Source: Lanius collurio (lineage: Eukaryota > Chordata > Aves > Passeriformes > Laniidae). From it: a DNA stretch of 64,000 nt. Both the position numbers and the translations under genes were made by a program. Below are positions 1 through 13,091 of this stretch, one piece after another. The stretch lies in the NCBI GenBank assembly GCA_020086605.1, contig JACBWW010000048.1, forward strand, positions 2,558,012 to 2,622,011, given 5' to 3'. The notes beneath the pieces are model-generated. The model was not told the DNA's origin, did no database searches, and saw only the letters and a program-made list of their open reading frames with translations. The stretch's first letter is position 1. The number at the start of each line of letters is the position of its first letter.

Positions 1-1758
1 GTGAAATTTTGTTAAAGTCTGGGGCTATGTAAGGGGAATTTGAATATTATCTCTCTCCAAATGACATGCTCCTTTTTTTGATTTTACATTTAGAATATAT
101 TGCTAATTTAGAATTAAGGCAAAATTATGACAGAGGAACAGCAATACCATAGACTTTTAAATGCACAGGTAAGTATTACTGTGTATTTATTGTTTCCACA
201 ATGACAATAAAGAAGGCTTGTAAATTTATTTCACCTCATACTATTTGACAATGAAATATATATCCAAACCTGAAGTAAGAAAACACTTTGACTTTCTCAC
301 CAAGAAAAGTGAGAATTACTAAAAGAAAAATTTGCATATATTTTTCAGCAAGCCACAGCTTAACTTAAAGGTTTTTGTACAAAAAAATATGAGGGATAGG
401 AGTAACAGAGGTGCATTTATTTCAGAAGAATGCAAGTGAGAAGCAGAAGCAAATTAATTATACTGAAAGCCAGAAGTGCTTTTAAAGGAACATCTGAAAG
501 TTACAAACTACATAATGTCATACTGGATGAATCCAGTGGTTCACCTCATTAAGTCTACTGTGATCAGCAACAGGAGATGCTTTTTAGAATCAGCATAAAA
601 ATGTTTATTACTGGCCTGTTCCTTATATACTAACAGTACTTAAAACCTTTTTATTATGGATGTTAGAGGGTACACCCTATTTTCTTTGGTGTTTATTTAT
701 TAATCTGATTTCTCTAAATTTAATTTCTTCTGAATATGCTGATACTTTCTGCCTTGACTATATCCCATAAAAACACCTTCCAGGAGTTCACTCCCTGTTG
801 TGAGAAAGTATACTTACTTTTGTCAGATTTAAACCAAACTTCTGCTTATGTTATTCTCCTTTTAAATGAATGCAATCTCCTCTGATCTCTGTAATTACCA
901 TGTTTTCAGCTTTTTTAGGTATTACCATGTTTTCAGCTTTTTTAGTCTGTACACTAAGTCCAGACTAATACAGCAGTTTTTTCAAGAGTCCTTTATACAA
1001 AAATTATTCTGTTATGTAAATATGTAACTTACAAAGCAAGTTAATACAAGCTGAGGTAAACTGGTTCAAGGAAAAAAAAAAAGAATTTAAACATAGTTTA
1101 GGTCTTGATATAACAAAGTCTGCTATTCTGGGAAAAAATAATCAGTGGACAAACAAGTTTTAACATTTCTAAACGAAAATGTACAACTTATCTTCATTAC
1201 GAAGTTCATACAAAAAAATCCACCTCAAAACATTACAGAACTGATATTAAGACAAACACTTCTACAGCCAATATAAACAGCTCAACTGTACATAACATAA
1301 CCTGTTCCTAGAACTATATAATTAAAAAAAAAAAGCATTAAGAATGGGCAGAGTATTTACTAAATATCTCTGCCTTTATTCATACAAATATCATCTTATT
1401 AAATGCAGCAACTTCATGTGGAGCCTCCAATAACAGAATAAAAATTTACCAGTAAATTCTGCACTAAAGGACAATGAAAGGCTTTGTCATGTTACTAGGC
1501 CACCTCTCTGAATTTCTAATTTGGTTTGTTAAAAAAGGAGAGTGCTACTCATGAATTAATAAAAATTCAGTAATCTGCCCTGGTATTTTTTCTCATTTTA
1601 GAGAGACATAGATACAGCACTGAAGGCAAATCCGCTACTTCCTATAAAAATAATTCACAGTAAAACAGACTTCAAAGAACATTTAGCATAAAGTTGAGTC
1701 ATAAGGTGCATTCTGAAAACACGAGAAACAGTGTGACTGTTCCTGTAATTTAACTCAC
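1..1758 (-). other. Intron downstream of w35, incomplete
   Basis: AT-rich intron continuing past the left edge. Apart from the short tandem duplication at 894-945 I see nothing in it. The expected next exon (human segment beginning near TDDFFKD, by memory) is not in the window. Confidence 0.75.
894..945 (+). repeat. Tandem duplication, two copies, 27-bp period
   Basis: Two identical 25-base units (ATTACCATGTTTTCAGC followed by six T and AG) at 894-918 and 921-945, separated by GT. Perfect identity suggests a recent duplication. On the plus strand each copy resembles a pyrimidine tract plus AG, but the gene runs the other way. Confidence 0.95.
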
Positions 1759-1833
1759 CTTAGGGGGTAAAGCTTTGGAAGTCCATGAAAAAAAGTCCAA
1801 ATCCCTTACTCCTTGGCTAGCATTAAAGACATT
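1759..1833 (-). CDS. MYCBP2: MYCBP2 exon w35 (75 bp, probably alternative)
   Basis: Residues 1676-1700. NVFNASQGVRDLDFFSWTSK then ALPPK. It has a strong acceptor (a run of nine T, then GTTGCTCAG) and a consensus donor, CTAAG|GTGAGT. Both sides are phase 0, so inclusion or skipping keeps frame. The frame joins directly to VPVD in w34. A similar segment occurs in some vertebrate MYCBP2 isoforms as far as I can recall, so it is probably a regulated cassette exon. It is isolated by a 6.0-kb intron upstream and more than 1.7 kb downstream. Confidence 0.65.
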
Positions 1834-4800
1834 CTGAGCAACAAAGTTTGAAAAAAAAAGACATATATCAACAAAGAAATGGGAACAAAGAAATATTGGA
1901 GGAAGAAGCTCAAGGTACTGTAACGCACACTTTCTCCTCAAGTAAATTTACTGGTAGAATGTTTTGCAAAAGGGGAAAGTTTTGTTTTCCTAAACAAGTC
2001 ACCTGAGTCCATTGCTCACCATGGCAAATCATCCATTACACAGAAACAGTTTAGTATGTCAAAAGCTCAAAATGGATGTAGTGTGTCATGCCATTTACTG
2101 AAATTAAGAGCCAGACATCTCTTATAAAGCTTGAGACTTCATGCACAGAGAAATCTCATTTTTCTGTTACAAAGAAATGGTAGCTGGTCCCAACACAAAC
2201 CAGTTTTCTAGCAAGACAGCCTCCTATTCTGAAAGATTATTTCAACCAGTGCAGGGTAAGTGCACATGGAATTTTAGTCACCCAGTCAGAACCAAGGAGA
2301 TGCAGAAGGGCTAAGCTCACTGTTGCTGAAAGCACTTCACTTCACAGAATGATTTCACCAGTTTGCACATCAAAATAATACTTTTTACCAGAGACAAAAA
2401 ATTTAAGTGCTATATGGAGAACAATTGCTAGGATTTCATTAGTTTTGTAAAACATATAATGCATTACTAGTTTGTTATGAATAACCATAAATGAAATACA
2501 GCTGCTAGAGAGACATCATTAATTTTATAACCAATTGCCCACACTACAGAAATAAGCACTGCTGTTCTGTTTAATTTTTCCTCCCATAAAACAATGAGGA
2601 CAGCATTTTTTAATCACTGGAAAATATGAAAAAGAAGCCATCTTTTCTCCATAAGCTAGTTTATACTCATTGCAAAGGAATTTTCACTGTTCCTGTAAAA
2701 TGAAAGAAGTGTCTATATATACCAATACTAATAATTGTATTTATGATGGAATCCCTTTGAAAAAGCACCCGTTTCATCTACATGAACAGAAGTATCAGAA
2801 TCTAATTCCCTATCCCATCCTGATAGGGGAATCAAATGAAATCCCTGCTCAGCAGCCACAATAAATTTAACAGTAGCTAAGGCAGTAAATCCTTTCAGGC
2901 AGAAACAAATACAAAACACCCTCAGCATGCCTCATTTGTATTCCTTGAAAAAGTACTAATATATTAAAAGTTAGCAAATCCAACCTTTCATCACCTGATA
3001 GAAACAAATAATCTACTATGTACTGCTTGCAAACATCAAGTTTCAGTAATACAAATTATCTGCCATTTTGACAAAGAGAGGGAAATTCTCAAAACACCAG
3101 CATTTCTTTATAATTGAGAACCTTTACCCAGAATTGAAGGTGCACTAGTGATATATGCTCTAGGGCACTGGGGAAGGTGGGGAGGGAAGATTAGCAAAGT
3201 AGAGGCTTATCAATTTGGCATGAAACTATGGCAACTATAAAAAAGTCAACATTTGCCTAATGAATGTACTTCATAGGCATCCAACCTACTTAAACTGTCT
3301 GATTACATTACTTTGCAGCCTATCTCCTTTTTTCTGATATATTTCCACTGAGAAACATGGCCAATCCCTACCTAAAATATTTAGTATCATTTTAAAGACC
3401 TATTTTTCTACATCATAGAGCTCTATGTGTAAAACATACAGGGGAAACCAAGAGCGGTAAGTGGGACCACACTGGCTTGGAAACACCAAGAAAATCAAAC
3501 TAGAAGCTTTCCTTTGCTCTGGGAGCTTGAGAACTTCCTGGCTATCACAACATTGTACACCAGTTTAGATGAATAGATCAGGCATCTATTAGAGAACCAA
3601 GTTTTCATTCTGAAGAAACTGCTAGATAGAAGCTTTGTATTTAGTCCTTATGCTACCACCTGCAGATTTAGTTAATGCTTTCCTTCGTGACTTTATCTTC
3701 CAAGACCTAAAACTAATGTTAGAAATTCATACTTTTCCTTATAAATTTTAAGTTTCAGAAATTAAAAAAAAAAAATTAATTTGTTTTGCCACAAAAAAAC
3801 CCCATCAGACCATTAGGAAATATTTAGAATCTCAGTCAATATTTTTTCAAAACTAAAGCTGATTTTAAACAGCCATCTTGACATTTTATCCAGCATGGTT
3901 TTATTCTCCAACTGCTTTCCATCACACTTAAAACAACATTAGGAATCTATCAATGTCCTTCAGTGTTTCCACAGAGCATTCAGCTTTCTGAGGTTCTGCA
4001 ATCAAACACTGGAGCTACACACTAATTTTGATTCTTTCTTCCATTGCAATAATGGTTTGAAAAACTTGCAGTTTCTCAATCCTTGACTGCCTTTGGTGGC
4101 TGGGGAATGTAGTATTGTAGCAGGGCATCAGGTGTAAAGTTTTACATTTAAAATTAAGTAACAAGACCAGAATGCGGATTTTTTAAAAGACAAGTTCCAG
4201 AGCTTGACCCAGATGAATTTCTATTTCTTCCTAGTGTGCACTGTTTTGTATCGTACGTACCTTTGTACTAGGTACCATGTGTAAGCATGAATACATAACT
4301 GCCTGCATAAGGAACTTCAAAAGTGTTTTTTTCAAAAACAGATACCTAAATGCCATAAGACAGAAGGGAAAATAACTACTAGAGATGGAAATGGCTTACC
4401 CAAAAGCACAATCTCATAATTATATTACCTACAATGGATAGGATGCACAATTTCAGATCAGGGGCTGCAAAGCAGTCCCTTGTGAAAGGACAAGAGCAAC
4501 AGAAGAAGAGCTGAAGATTTTCTAAGAAGAAATGACCACAGCTCAAATAAACAAATAAATAAATAAAACACTGGTAACAACCACGGATCTCTGTCCTTCT
4601 CTGATCATTTATCTTTAAATACAATAGCTTTCACAAAAATACACAGAGTGCATTCGTGAGATCCACAATACCCAGTGTTTGCTCTAGCATAAAATATGTA
4701 GTTAATGCTAATAAATATACATAAAATGCAGATACAATATGTACATCAAGGTGAAGAGGTCACAATTAACACTGCTGAGAACCTCTACTGTTTTTCATTT

Positions 4801-7800
4801 CTTCACTGTTCCATAAAATAGTGAAGAAACAGAATAACTAAAAGTTTTTTTTTAAAAATGCATTTTTTACGTATTTTTCAAAATGTACAGAGAAAATTTA
4901 TTTACTTAAGGGATTGATTATAAAAGGCCTGTATATTTAAACATGACAAAGCAATGTAATTGGAGATGACAAGTCTGCACACTCAACAGTTGAATAAAAA
5001 TGGAGTCTAGTAGAAATAATATGACATCTATTTGAACACAGAACACATGGCCTAACTTAGGCATTTGACTTTCCCTTTGCATTTTCAGTTACAGAAGAGA
5101 ATTTCTCTGGTCTTCCTTTTAAGTCAAACTGGATGAACAGTTTCGCTCCAAAAAATCTTGCACATTTAACAATATTTTTACTGCATTCTACTCATTGTGT
5201 CGTTCAGCTACCCAAATCAACAGGATCAAGCAGATATGAATTATATCACAATTTAATCTAACAAAACTTTAGCATTATTAATTGAATATCCTTTTCCGCA
5301 TAACTCATTCATCTCTAGAGGACTGCATTGATCAAATTTGACAACTTAAAAACACAGCCTTTTTTTTTTTTGGACAATACTGAGAGAAAAAATATGTATA
5401 ATTTGAAATACTTCCAACTTAAAAATCACCATAAAATAGATTTTAAAACTTTCTACCAAGAAAGTAGTATCTGTGCAAAGAATGCATCTAGTAAGAAAGC
5501 AGTATATGCTAGACTAGCATGCTGTAAAGACTTAAGGCATTCAAAAGTCACCCTCTGAACCTTGACTTATGTTTCATCACCTTTAAGAAATAAATGTTAG
5601 AGAACTATTTTTTTCCTTTTCTCTCTCATTGCTATGAATCAAACCAAAAAATCTTATTGCTCATATTTTGTCATAATGAAATCAAATAGCTTCAGGACAT
5701 GCTAAGTCCTCTGAAAAATCTGAAAATGAGAGTTGTGCAAGAAAACTTCTGGAAGTAGCTCAAAACACATCTCTTGCACTTTCCTGCATTTTCATTGTCA
5801 CAACAGTTGCTTTTGTAAGCCTTTTGCTATGGTGGCTGTAGCTTACAGAGCAGAAGCTAAGAAAGCATGTGACTTTGAACTTCTCTCAGTCAAGACATGT
5901 GACTGACTACCTAAAAGAAAATTAAGCATATCTAACAGCAACTAATAGTCTTAAATGATAACAAAACTAATTCACAAGAGTGTTTAAAAAAACCCTCCAA
6001 AACCGAGACAGAACCTTTTATCTGAACTTTACAGACACAGAGAATGAAACGTTTGAAAACTGAATATTGTTTTTCACATTTGATTGCACCTGATCTTCTT
6101 ATTCAAATGAAGTCTGAATTCTCAAAATTGTATTATCAACACTGAATGTTAAGTTATTCATGGCAGACAGTTCTTTTCAGGCTTCTCTCAGGTAGCACAG
6201 CATATGCTCTTACCTAGAACTACATGTCTACCAGAGCTGTAAGAAACACGCCAACCAGTAAGTTCTTGCTAACCACAGAAAACTGCTGAGTTCAAAAATA
6301 TTTCCATCAACAAGTAAAAAAGTATTGAAGATAGTTAAACTAAAAAAATAAAAAAAACACCCCAAAAAACCATACAACTAAGAAAAATCTAGCAGACTGT
6401 AATACCCATCAGGACATACAGTATTTACTGAAGTTAATTACTTGGTCAAGATGAATTCACTTTTATCATAGGTGCACTGGTAAAATTCAACTACAGCACA
6501 GAAATATTAATACTTCATGGAAGTATAATATAGCAATTTTCTAATGGCTACCAATTTCTAAGGTAAAAAATACAGGCAAGACTTTAAACAAAGCTTAATT
6601 TTTTCTATGTTTTCATATATTCTGCAACAGACTAGAAAAACACTATGATGACAGGCATATTTGAGTGACTGATTTCTGAGTACAGAAATAATTTGCTTCC
6701 CAAATGCAAACTTAAAATTATTTCCCAAACAAGAACTCTATTGAAAGAAATCTACAAATAGCAATGAATCAACAAATTATTTGTAGACAAGAACACCTAT
6801 TCATATATAACAGTGTTTGTCAGAACAGCCACAGGGAATTATGAATTTCCAGATTTATCTACTAGCAAATGGCCTGATTTCACTGGAACTAGGAATATCT
6901 CATTTCTTCTGTAACCAAAAAACATGAACAGCATGATATTACTAGCTGCAGGTGTTTAATTTAATGAAATATTTCTCAACTAGCTTCAACTGCAGCAGCA
7001 GCTCACTCAGATGACAAATCAAATCTAAATAGCAGTACTTGCAATTAGATCTGATTCTTACATATTGCCCAGAAGAAAACAAGGCACTGCCCACTTTGGG
7101 GAATGCATGAAAACAGATGAGCCAGAAAGGCCTGTGCTTTCATGAATCTTTTGAGATTGGTTTGGCTAATATATGTTTTCCTTTTTGTCTTTTACATTTT
7201 TCAAAAAAGTGCACCTGGTTTCCAGAAAAGGTGTAACCTTTAAACTGTAGCGACGATGATCACCATTAAAAGTTATTCAAATAAATTATGTTTACTCTTA
7301 AGATAAATTCGGTATTTATCCTGAAGCGCTGGGATTCTTTGATAGATTAATGAAGTGGTAACTTAAGGATTCAGGTGTAAAACTCACAAAAAAAATCCAC
7401 AAAACCCAGAGCCTAAAAAACATTTTGCTAGGTTGGTTGGTTGTTTTTAGAATGCATCAATTACATTCATTCACTGATGGCTGCAAGCCTCTTCTGAAAT
7501 CATGGCACCAGTGGACCACTTCACAGACAATACTAACCAGCATAAGAAACACCTGGTGCAGACCACAATCTAATATTATTCTGCTTTTTTTATAGCAGTC
7601 CCTGTACTTGATTCTCCTCTAGGAGAAGAGGCTTCAACATAAAAAGCCTCATACCTTTCTACACTCCACCCTCATTACTCAATAGCCCTCCAAAATGCAA
7701 ACATGTATAATGTATTTGATAATCAAAATATTGTTCACCTCAGGACTTTTTGCAGCCTTAATTAAAGAAAGTCTTGTAATGAGGATAGAGTGTACTTTTG

Positions 7801-7830
7801 GATATTTTTTCAAAGGCACCTTTTACTTAC
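1834..7830 (-). other. Intron w34/w35 (6.0 kb)
   Basis: Plain AT-rich intron. An (AAAT)n-like tract lies at about 4544-4569. No exon, RNA gene or recognisable transposable element was found on either strand. If w35 is an alternative exon, this interval is simply the 5' part of a longer intron. Confidence 0.75.
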
Positions 7831-7971
7831 GTCAACAGGTACCAGAAGGCTCTTGCCAAGATGTTGGTTAAAAGACAGACACCAGGCTTCAGTGTAACCA
7901 TTCATGTTAGGAACATACTTCTTTATTGTTTCATCGTTCAGCCTCAGCCAAACACCATCATCATTGTGGAT
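7831..7971 (-). CDS. MYCBP2: MYCBP2 exon w34 (SH3-like module, second half)
   Basis: Residues 1629-1675. IHNDDGVWLRLNDETIKK, YVPNM and NGYTEAWCLSFNQHLGKSLL, ending VPVD. The D-G-V-W-L-R-L-x-D-E-T strand and E-A-W-C continue the module of w33. 47 codons, phase 0 on both sides. Acceptor CCCATAG, donor TTGAC|GTAAGT. Confidence 0.95.
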
Positions 7972-8751
7972 CTATGGGAAACAAGCAACAAGAACGAGCC
8001 ATGCCCTCCTGTAACTGTTCTGTAGCTAGCAAGGATTAACAGAATTCAGGCAGACAATAGCAGCAAAGAAGCAATGATCCTCACAATGCTGATACAACAT
8101 AAGTAGAGGTAAAGAGGAATATTGACAAAATCAGAATTCCAAAGCAATGAGAAGCATATCTTTTTACAAGTCAAAGTGTGAAGATAAATTTAAATCGGAT
8201 CATGCAGTAATAAGAATTGCTCTGAAATGAAAGAGGAAAGAAAGTCAAGCCTTCATAAGCTTCATAAACTCCCCGCTTCCCATTTTTCCTTTTTTTTTTT
8301 TCTGGTATGACTTAGTAAATTGCAAAAATATTCCTTGTATATGAAATTACATTTTAAGAAAAATACATGCACAGTGGTCTAACACAATAGTAGTGATCTT
8401 TCAGATCTGTAAGTGAAAGATGTAATGAAAAGAACATCTACATCTGAATATTTGTGCAGAGTTGAAATAGTAAGTAGTGAAAAACTAAATCTTAAAGAGG
8501 TAGTATTATAAGATGAACTCTAGGAATTTTCTTTCCTTGTATCAGTCTCAAATGTTTGTTACAGAGGTTTTGAAGTAAGTAAATTAAAATGAAATGACAG
8601 CTTGAAAAACTAAATTAGTAAATTTAGATTTTTGCAATTTATGGTCTTCAGTTGCATATGTCAACATCTAAACATGGAAAAAACGCCATTATTTGCATGA
8701 GTTACCTTTACATCTTAGCCCAATTTTCAACAGAAATGTCTTATTGATTAC

Positions 8752-8868
8752 CTCGTCAATGAAAGTGATGGATCCATTGACTTTCACTATGCCTATTTGC
8801 TCACTCTGAAGGGAAGGGTGGCTACGGATACGAAGCCCTGCACTGTCCTTGGCCACAAATTTGCGAAC
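8752..8868 (-). CDS. MYCBP2: MYCBP2 exon w33 (SH3-like module, first half)
   Basis: Residues 1590-1628. VRKFVAKD, SAGLRIRSHPSLQSEQIGIV and KVNGSITFIDE. The pattern of a Gly-Leu-x-Ile-Arg strand, an RSHPSL loop and a short V-x-x-N-G turn resembles bacterial SH3-like beta-barrels. That reading is mine, with moderate trust. 39 codons, phase 0 on both sides. Acceptor CTCTTAG, donor CGAG|GTAATC. Confidence 0.95.
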
Positions 8869-11800
8869 CTAAGAGAAGCAAAGAAAGACAGTAAGGAAGA
8901 AAAAAAATTGGAACAGAGCTCTCAGAGTAAAAAGAAATAGGTTTAACAGATTCTGAAATGCCAGTGACAAGACAGCAGTCTTAAGAGTTACAGTTTGTTG
9001 CTAGTTTCCCATGGCTGCTGTGTGTAACTTCACTTTTTTACAATAATCAATAAAATTGTAATGTTCAAAAAAACCATAATGTAAGAATGCATTGACTTGG
9101 AAATATTTCTGTTATACCCTATAATAATCAATACAAGCTTCTGATTGTTTTAACACACATGTTTTATTCACTGCTGAAAATGTCACCAGATTTGCATTTT
9201 CAAATTTATTACTTCTCCTAACTGATGGCCTGGGATTACCATTTCTCAGTTGTGCTACTGTAGTATTCTCTTTAGTCAGCTTTTTGACCAAAATTTGGAT
9301 ATTTTCCTTAGCTAAAAAGTTTAACTAGCCATTTTAAAACAAAGTTATCTTTCTACTTCCTTGTCTTTCAAATAGCTATTTCAATAGTTTCCCTTTTTTT
9401 CACAGGAGGGTTAGAGCAGGGGCTCCTTGCTATTCATTGACTTGCTACACAACCCCAAAATCTCCCACTTGTTATTCACTATCACGTTTTTCACCAATCA
9501 AACACTATCAGGCACCTATACTATAGAGAACCAATGTAAGCCATCCTATTAGTCTCTTAAAACCAGAGATGCACACATTCTATGCATATGGTATAAAACC
9601 ATTTTCTTGAAAGGTTACTTTCAAACTCCACAGGTAAAAGTAATAAAAGTATCAATGGAAGTATGGCTTTAATCTATAACTTAACATAAAGAACAGAATG
9701 ATATGTAAGGAATAAACTCAGTGATACAGAATGAAAGGTAACAGCTAAGTGCATTAAACTTTTTTCCCTGAAGAAATTATTTAAGAAATGGTATTTACTC
9801 TGAGGCTAATTTAAAAAATAAAACATAAAACCAACAAAACTCCAAAAGGAGAAGCACGTAAAGGACTTCACATATAATTTACTCCACAATGTGCAAGGTT
9901 TTGCTTATTTGCAAACCTCTTACTCATAATACTTACATTCACGCAAAAGACAAAACTAAAATTTTCAAGGTCCTTGTACAATTACAAAGCTGAATCACTG
10001 CTGACAGCATTCTAAACACAGATAAGTCAAAAAGAAAGTCTTGCAAATCAGAGGTCCTTGCATCATGTTACTTCAGAAAATCATTATGGCAGTTTGCTAG
10101 AACTTGGATTAAAACCTTTAATTTAGAGGAAAAACTCACATTCAAGATTTTGAGTATGCACAGGCCTGGGAAGAGTCTTTTTCCCTGTTGCAACAGCTAA
10201 CCCAACTAGTTAATAAAACACCTCAACCTATAACTAGAAACTGCTTAAGGATCAGATCCACTGACAGACAATACAATAAAAAAGCAGATTAAGAGTTCTC
10301 TTATGCTAATTTCTGACCACAATGAAAAACTTTATTGTCTGTGTCTTCTTTCTGATATAGCACTTCTTTATTTGGAGTATTTTGTATAGCACAAAGGTAT
10401 TTTAACTCTCTCCCACAACACCTCTGTAGGCAGTTCTTCCATGAACATACACAAACTGGATTCCAACTAAGGAAGTGATAAAGGCAGAAGGGCTTAGCAA
10501 TTAGGATCACCCCAACAGTGCACAGCAGTTTTCAAGAGCTGTGTGCTTTCTTATCTGACAAATCTGCAAAGAGGTACACCTCACACAACACAAAGGGGTG
10601 TTGTATAGGATGAAGCAACCTTAACAAGGAGGTTGACCTACAGAAGGATGAAAAAACCACCCCCAGCCCAGAGCTTTTGGGTTTGGTTGTTGTTTTTTGG
10701 TTTTGTAATCAATGTTAGCTACTTGTTGTGTCAGCACAGTGGAAACCATCAAAACATGTTTATGATCAATCATTCTGGTAGCAGTCTGGCACCTTCAAAT
10801 TCAGCTAAATTATGACTGTTTTCTTCGAGTTGGTTCCAACTACCTTATATACATTTCAAGCTAAATTACATAGCTTGAAAAATCATGTTTTCCTCAGCAG
10901 GATGTGGAAGAAGTTTCCTGCAAGTTAGTTAATTTAAGCTTTGCAGCTAATAAGGAGGCAGCAATTCTTAAGGGTCAACTACCCTGGGTTGAATACAGAT
11001 CACTACCACAGTCTCCTTCAGATTTTTCATCTGACTTCAAATAACAGAAAATGAAGAATACACATATAAAATCATAACATAGTACTCATATTCAACTTGC
11101 AATTCAAGTAAGGTTTGACTACAACACTGGAATATTCCAGTGCCTCAAAAATACTTCGGTGATTCTAGTTGAGAACAGATCACCACTAAGAATGCACTGT
11201 TAGTGTCCTTTAGTTATAACTATCTGAAATTTCAGGCTGACAAAGATGATGAAGAAGCATTTAGAGCTCAACTAAGCCCTTTTTCTCAGCAAAACATGAT
11301 TTGGTATATTGGACTGTCTCTGACTGAAACAAGTCTAATCTACATTCTTAACTTCAGAAACACGGAGCACAGTACAATTACCTTCCTACATGACTTAAAA
11401 TACTGCTGTTGATACACAAAGAATTATCCTGATTTGTTAGTGATTTATTATGACACAAAAGAAAGATGGCTGATTAAATGATTTACCATGAAAGGTCTAG
11501 TTTAATTTTTCAGCAGGTTCTACAGACACTGTGTTCAGGACAAAGATGGCTCCTTTTTCAAAGAAACTACAACTTGGAACAAAAAATGAGACATGCAAGT
11601 AGAACCAACATGGAGAGGATTAAACACTACATAACATCTCAGAACACCAGAGGACTGACTTTTGTCAATTACTTTTAACTGTCATGAAGACTGTTTCTTG
11701 AAAACACAGTCATTACATATGAACAAGTCACCCCAATTTCTACTGTAACAGTTGAAAAGAAAAACAGAACTTCTGTTCAGTAATTTATCTCATATCAAAT

Positions 11801-12993
11801 CAGATTCTCTCAACTTGGGAACAGCAAAACAACACATATGATGATCAGCTTGGGTGAAGGTATCATTAACTTGCAGGAGATATACCTCCCTCAGTAGGAT
11901 TTTGGAGTTCTAATTAAGAAAATGAACTAGCCAGGAAGTCTTCCTTCCAAGAGAGGAGAGAAAGTCTAAAAGAAACTTCTTAGGAAGAAAATAAAAGAGA
12001 GACCAAGTAGGGGATAAAATGTTGCATTGAAACTAAAAGCACATTTATTGTTTTTATTTTGAGGCATGGCTGCAGGGAAAAAGTATCTTGTTAATGCTAG
12101 AAGCAGATGCTGGATGCATTTTTAAGACTGGGGAACTATATAAAAAAGTTACTGTCTCTGGGATTATCCTGAAATCTAGAAAAAAATAAATCAGTATGCA
12201 ATGCATACGTAAGAAGTTGTAAAAAACCCGATCCTTTCTGTTACCATGTATTTTTTAAACACCTTCCCAGTTTCAGTAAAACAGGGAAAGATAACCTTGT
12301 GGTATTTCAGAATTCCACATCTTTTAGTACAAGTTTATTCCACAAAAAAAAATTCAGCACCTCATTTAATATCCCTTCCTTTGCACCTAAGTGGAAGTGC
12401 AAGGTAGTTCCCTCATCTGGGCATTTTCCTTATACCACTGCTACCCTACACTTGCTTTATTGTGTCTATGTTAGTCCTTCAGGGTGGAATGATAAGGTGA
12501 AATGGGGATGTCAAAAGCTACAGAAAGGATACCTTTAGAAAACACAATCATGCCATGCTAAGAAAGGAAAATAGCGCTAAAGAAGTTGGTTATGGATTTT
12601 ACATTGACTGAAAATGCTTATGACAAAACAAAATATTTGTAAAATTTTGTGCGCAATTAATTTCAGAGTACAATATACAAAGAAAAAGAACTAATAATAG
12701 TGTAAAATCTTTTCTGTGGCTTTAATAATAGCTGTGCAATACTTGTATGATAAGTCAAGGTAAAGGCAGCTTCTGTAGAGCTTCTAAGAATGTTATGAAT
12801 TCACACACAGAAAGAAAATGAAATTAATTTGTTTCATTTTATCCAGTGCATTAATTTCATTCCATTCAGCACATTAAAGTGATCTGCAAATATCTAAGTC
12901 TGCAGCACTACTATATGATAAAAAATATATTAAACAACAAAATCCCACCCAAACGTAACTATCTGTTTTGGGGTTTTTTTCAGTTCTCCAAAC

Positions 12994-13091
12994 CTTGTTT
13001 GGCTGAGGCTCTGCTTTTGGTTTAATAAGTTGAGTTCCAGGAGGTATCATTCCTTTTGGAGGATCTTTTACTTTCACTTCTAGTCCAGCAT
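12994..13091 (-). CDS. MYCBP2: MYCBP2 exon w32 (filamin-type repeat end and linker)
   Basis: Residues 1557-1589. DAGLE, VKVKDPPKGMIPPGTQLIKP, then KAEPQPNK. It closes the immunoglobulin repeat and begins a Pro/Lys-rich linker. Acceptor TTATAG. The donor, AAG|GTTTGG, is weak (T rather than A or G at intron position 3). It is supported by phase 0 and by the expected protein join NK|VRKFVA. Confidence 0.9.

Noticed and set aside
73..175. Plus-strand exon-like segment: TTTACATTTAG acceptor, open codons and a CAG|GTAAGTATT donor
   Set aside because: The short stretch has an early stop in two frames, no recognisable protein and the opposite strand to the gene. Consensus donors arise by chance at this rate in 64 kb.
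3414..3427. Perfect 14-bp palindrome CATAGAGCTCTATG
   Set aside because: Several palindromes of this length are expected by chance in 64 kb, and it has no context.
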